DNA of 6,040 bases from Bacteroidales bacterium UBA3868 (GTDB lineage: Bacteria; Bacteroidota; Bacteroidia; Bacteroidales; WCHB1-69). The notes beneath the pieces were generated by a model. It saw only the letters and a list, made by a program, of their open reading frames with translations. It did not search any database and had not been told where the DNA came from. The stretch's first letter is position 1; each line of letters opens with the position of its first letter. The stretch covers positions 1-6,040 of the forward strand of contig DGGS01000118.1 of assembly GCA_002392325.1 (NCBI GenBank). The letters are read 5' to 3'. This document shows, one piece after another, positions 5,386-6,040 of this stretch. A program made the position numbers and the translations under genes.

Positions 5386-6040
5386 TTAATGTTGAATCAA
5401 TTCTTTTAGTTTGTGTGTCACGGGCACCACCTCCCGTCCGGTCAGGTCAATCAAACCGTATAAATTCCCTTTGCGCACCCATGCCCTTCCATCCATATAG
5501 TAACCGAATGTGCCGATTTCATCGTATTGGGGGTGTACGACCTCCCGCCCATTGCTGTCGATAAAACCCTTGAATCCGAACAGGTCCACCATTGCCCAGC
5601 CGCTCCTGTACTTGTCAAACGGTCCGATATCGGAGTATTTCGGATACACGATAATGTTCCCTTCTTCGTCTTGCAGACCGCAGTAGCCATTGCGCCAAAA
5701 TATAGTAAGGCCATGATTGGATTTCGGCGCAGAATGTATGGTCTGGCGTGTTTCGGACTGAGTCGGGGCTGGGCATTGCGTTTGTTGTTCGGTGGACGGA
5801 TTGTTTTGTTCAGGGGAAACAGCGGATTCGTTATCCTGTAGGGACGATATGCGCGTTGTCTCTACACATACAATGGTATCCGTGTTTTGCGGGGATACCA
5901 TCAAGGGTGCTCCAATCGTGTCAACGGCAGATTCCGGGATGTGAGGGGATGTGCGTTCCGAGGGCTGGGCTTGCCATATAGCCACAGACCCAGCCACAGC
6001 GGCGGCTACGCCAACACCCGTGACGCCTGCCGCCACTGGA
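5386..6040 (-). CDS. WG-repeat protein with hydrophobic segment, 5' end outside the window
   Basis: The frame is open to the window edge. The only start-like codon near the edge is a GTG at 6036, preceded in frame by a proline codon, so the gene very likely begins upstream. Counting from that GTG, residues 3-21 form a small-residue hydrophobic segment (AGVTGVGVAAAVAGSVAIW) that looks like a transmembrane helix; it lacks the positive N-terminal region of a signal peptide, which suggests an unseen cytoplasmic part before it. Residues 22-110 are a Ser/Thr/Pro/Gln-rich linker. Residues 114-213 hold three WG-type repeats: NGYCGLQDEEGNIIVYPKY (116-134), FGFKGFIDSNGREVVHPQY (153-171) and NLYGLIDLTGREVVP (191-205). 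Such repeats usually form a small beta-rich, probably binding, domain. The linker would place it outside the membrane. No enzymatic motif is seen. It is probably co-transcribed with the GIN-type gene that follows. Confidence 0.82.
   Translation of the reverse strand, partial: PVAAGVTGVGVAAAVAGSVAIWQAQPSERTSPHIPESAVDTIGAPLMVSPQNTDTIVCVETTRISSLQDNESAVSPEQNNPSTEQQTQCPAPTQSETRQTIHSAPKSNHGLTIFWRNGYCGLQDEEGNIIVYPKYSDIGPFDKYRSGWAMVDLFGFKGFIDSNGREVVHPQYDEIGTFGYYMDGRAWVRKGNLYGLIDLTGREVVPVTHKLKELIQH

Noticed and set aside
6034..6036. GTG at 6036 as the real start of the WG-repeat protein
   Set aside because: The frame stays open upstream to the window edge, and the protein would begin directly in a hydrophobic helix without positive residues. 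A start outside the window is more likely.

Overview
The window looks like chromosomal DNA of a fermentative, probably anaerobic member of the Bacteroidota (Bacteroidales-like). Reasons: a TATCTTTG box matching the Bacteroidota -7 consensus TAnnTTTG lies upstream of the main operon; start codons are preceded by A/T-rich sequence instead of Shine-Dalgarno motifs; and two typical Bacteroidota protein types are present (a DUF2807/GIN-type beta-helical secreted protein and a WG-repeat protein). No genus can be named from this sequence alone.

Region 1 (1-3696, minus strand) is an operon for the end of a butyryl-CoA/butyrate pathway. In transcription order it reads: CoA-transferase subunit B (3696-3034), short-chain acyl-CoA dehydrogenase of butyryl-CoA dehydrogenase type (2878-1739), etfB (1664-882) and etfA (863 to beyond base 1, C-terminus missing). 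The dehydrogenase and the two Etf proteins would interconvert crotonyl-CoA and butyryl-CoA. EtfB carries sequence features of the electron-bifurcating class, so the complex probably couples NADH-dependent crotonyl-CoA reduction to reduction of ferredoxin or flavodoxin. The CoA-transferase would move CoA between butyryl-CoA and acetate or acetoacetate. Its alpha subunit is not adjacent. From memory, a similar order occurs near lysine-fermentation genes in Porphyromonas; this was not checked.

The spacers inside this operon are informative. Between the transferase and dehydrogenase genes (2879-3033) there is a dense block of direct and inverted repeats. Between the dehydrogenase and etfB (1665-1738) there are two copies of an 11-base repeat that look like decayed halves of a larger palindrome. 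The etfB-etfA gap is only 18 bases.

Region 2 (3697-3818) is a divergent promoter region. It serves the operon leftwards and a small three-pass membrane protein gene (3819-4316) rightwards. Region 3 (4317-4382) is a short convergent spacer holding three consecutive small inverted repeats, each with 5-base arms and a 7-base loop.

Region 4 (4383-6040, minus strand) is an apparent two-gene unit. A WG-repeat protein with a hydrophobic segment and a low-complexity linker (5' end outside the window) is followed closely by a secreted repeat protein of the GIN/DUF2807 type. These are likely envelope proteins unrelated to the metabolic operon; their function is unknown. No RNA gene, CRISPR array or intact mobile element was seen.
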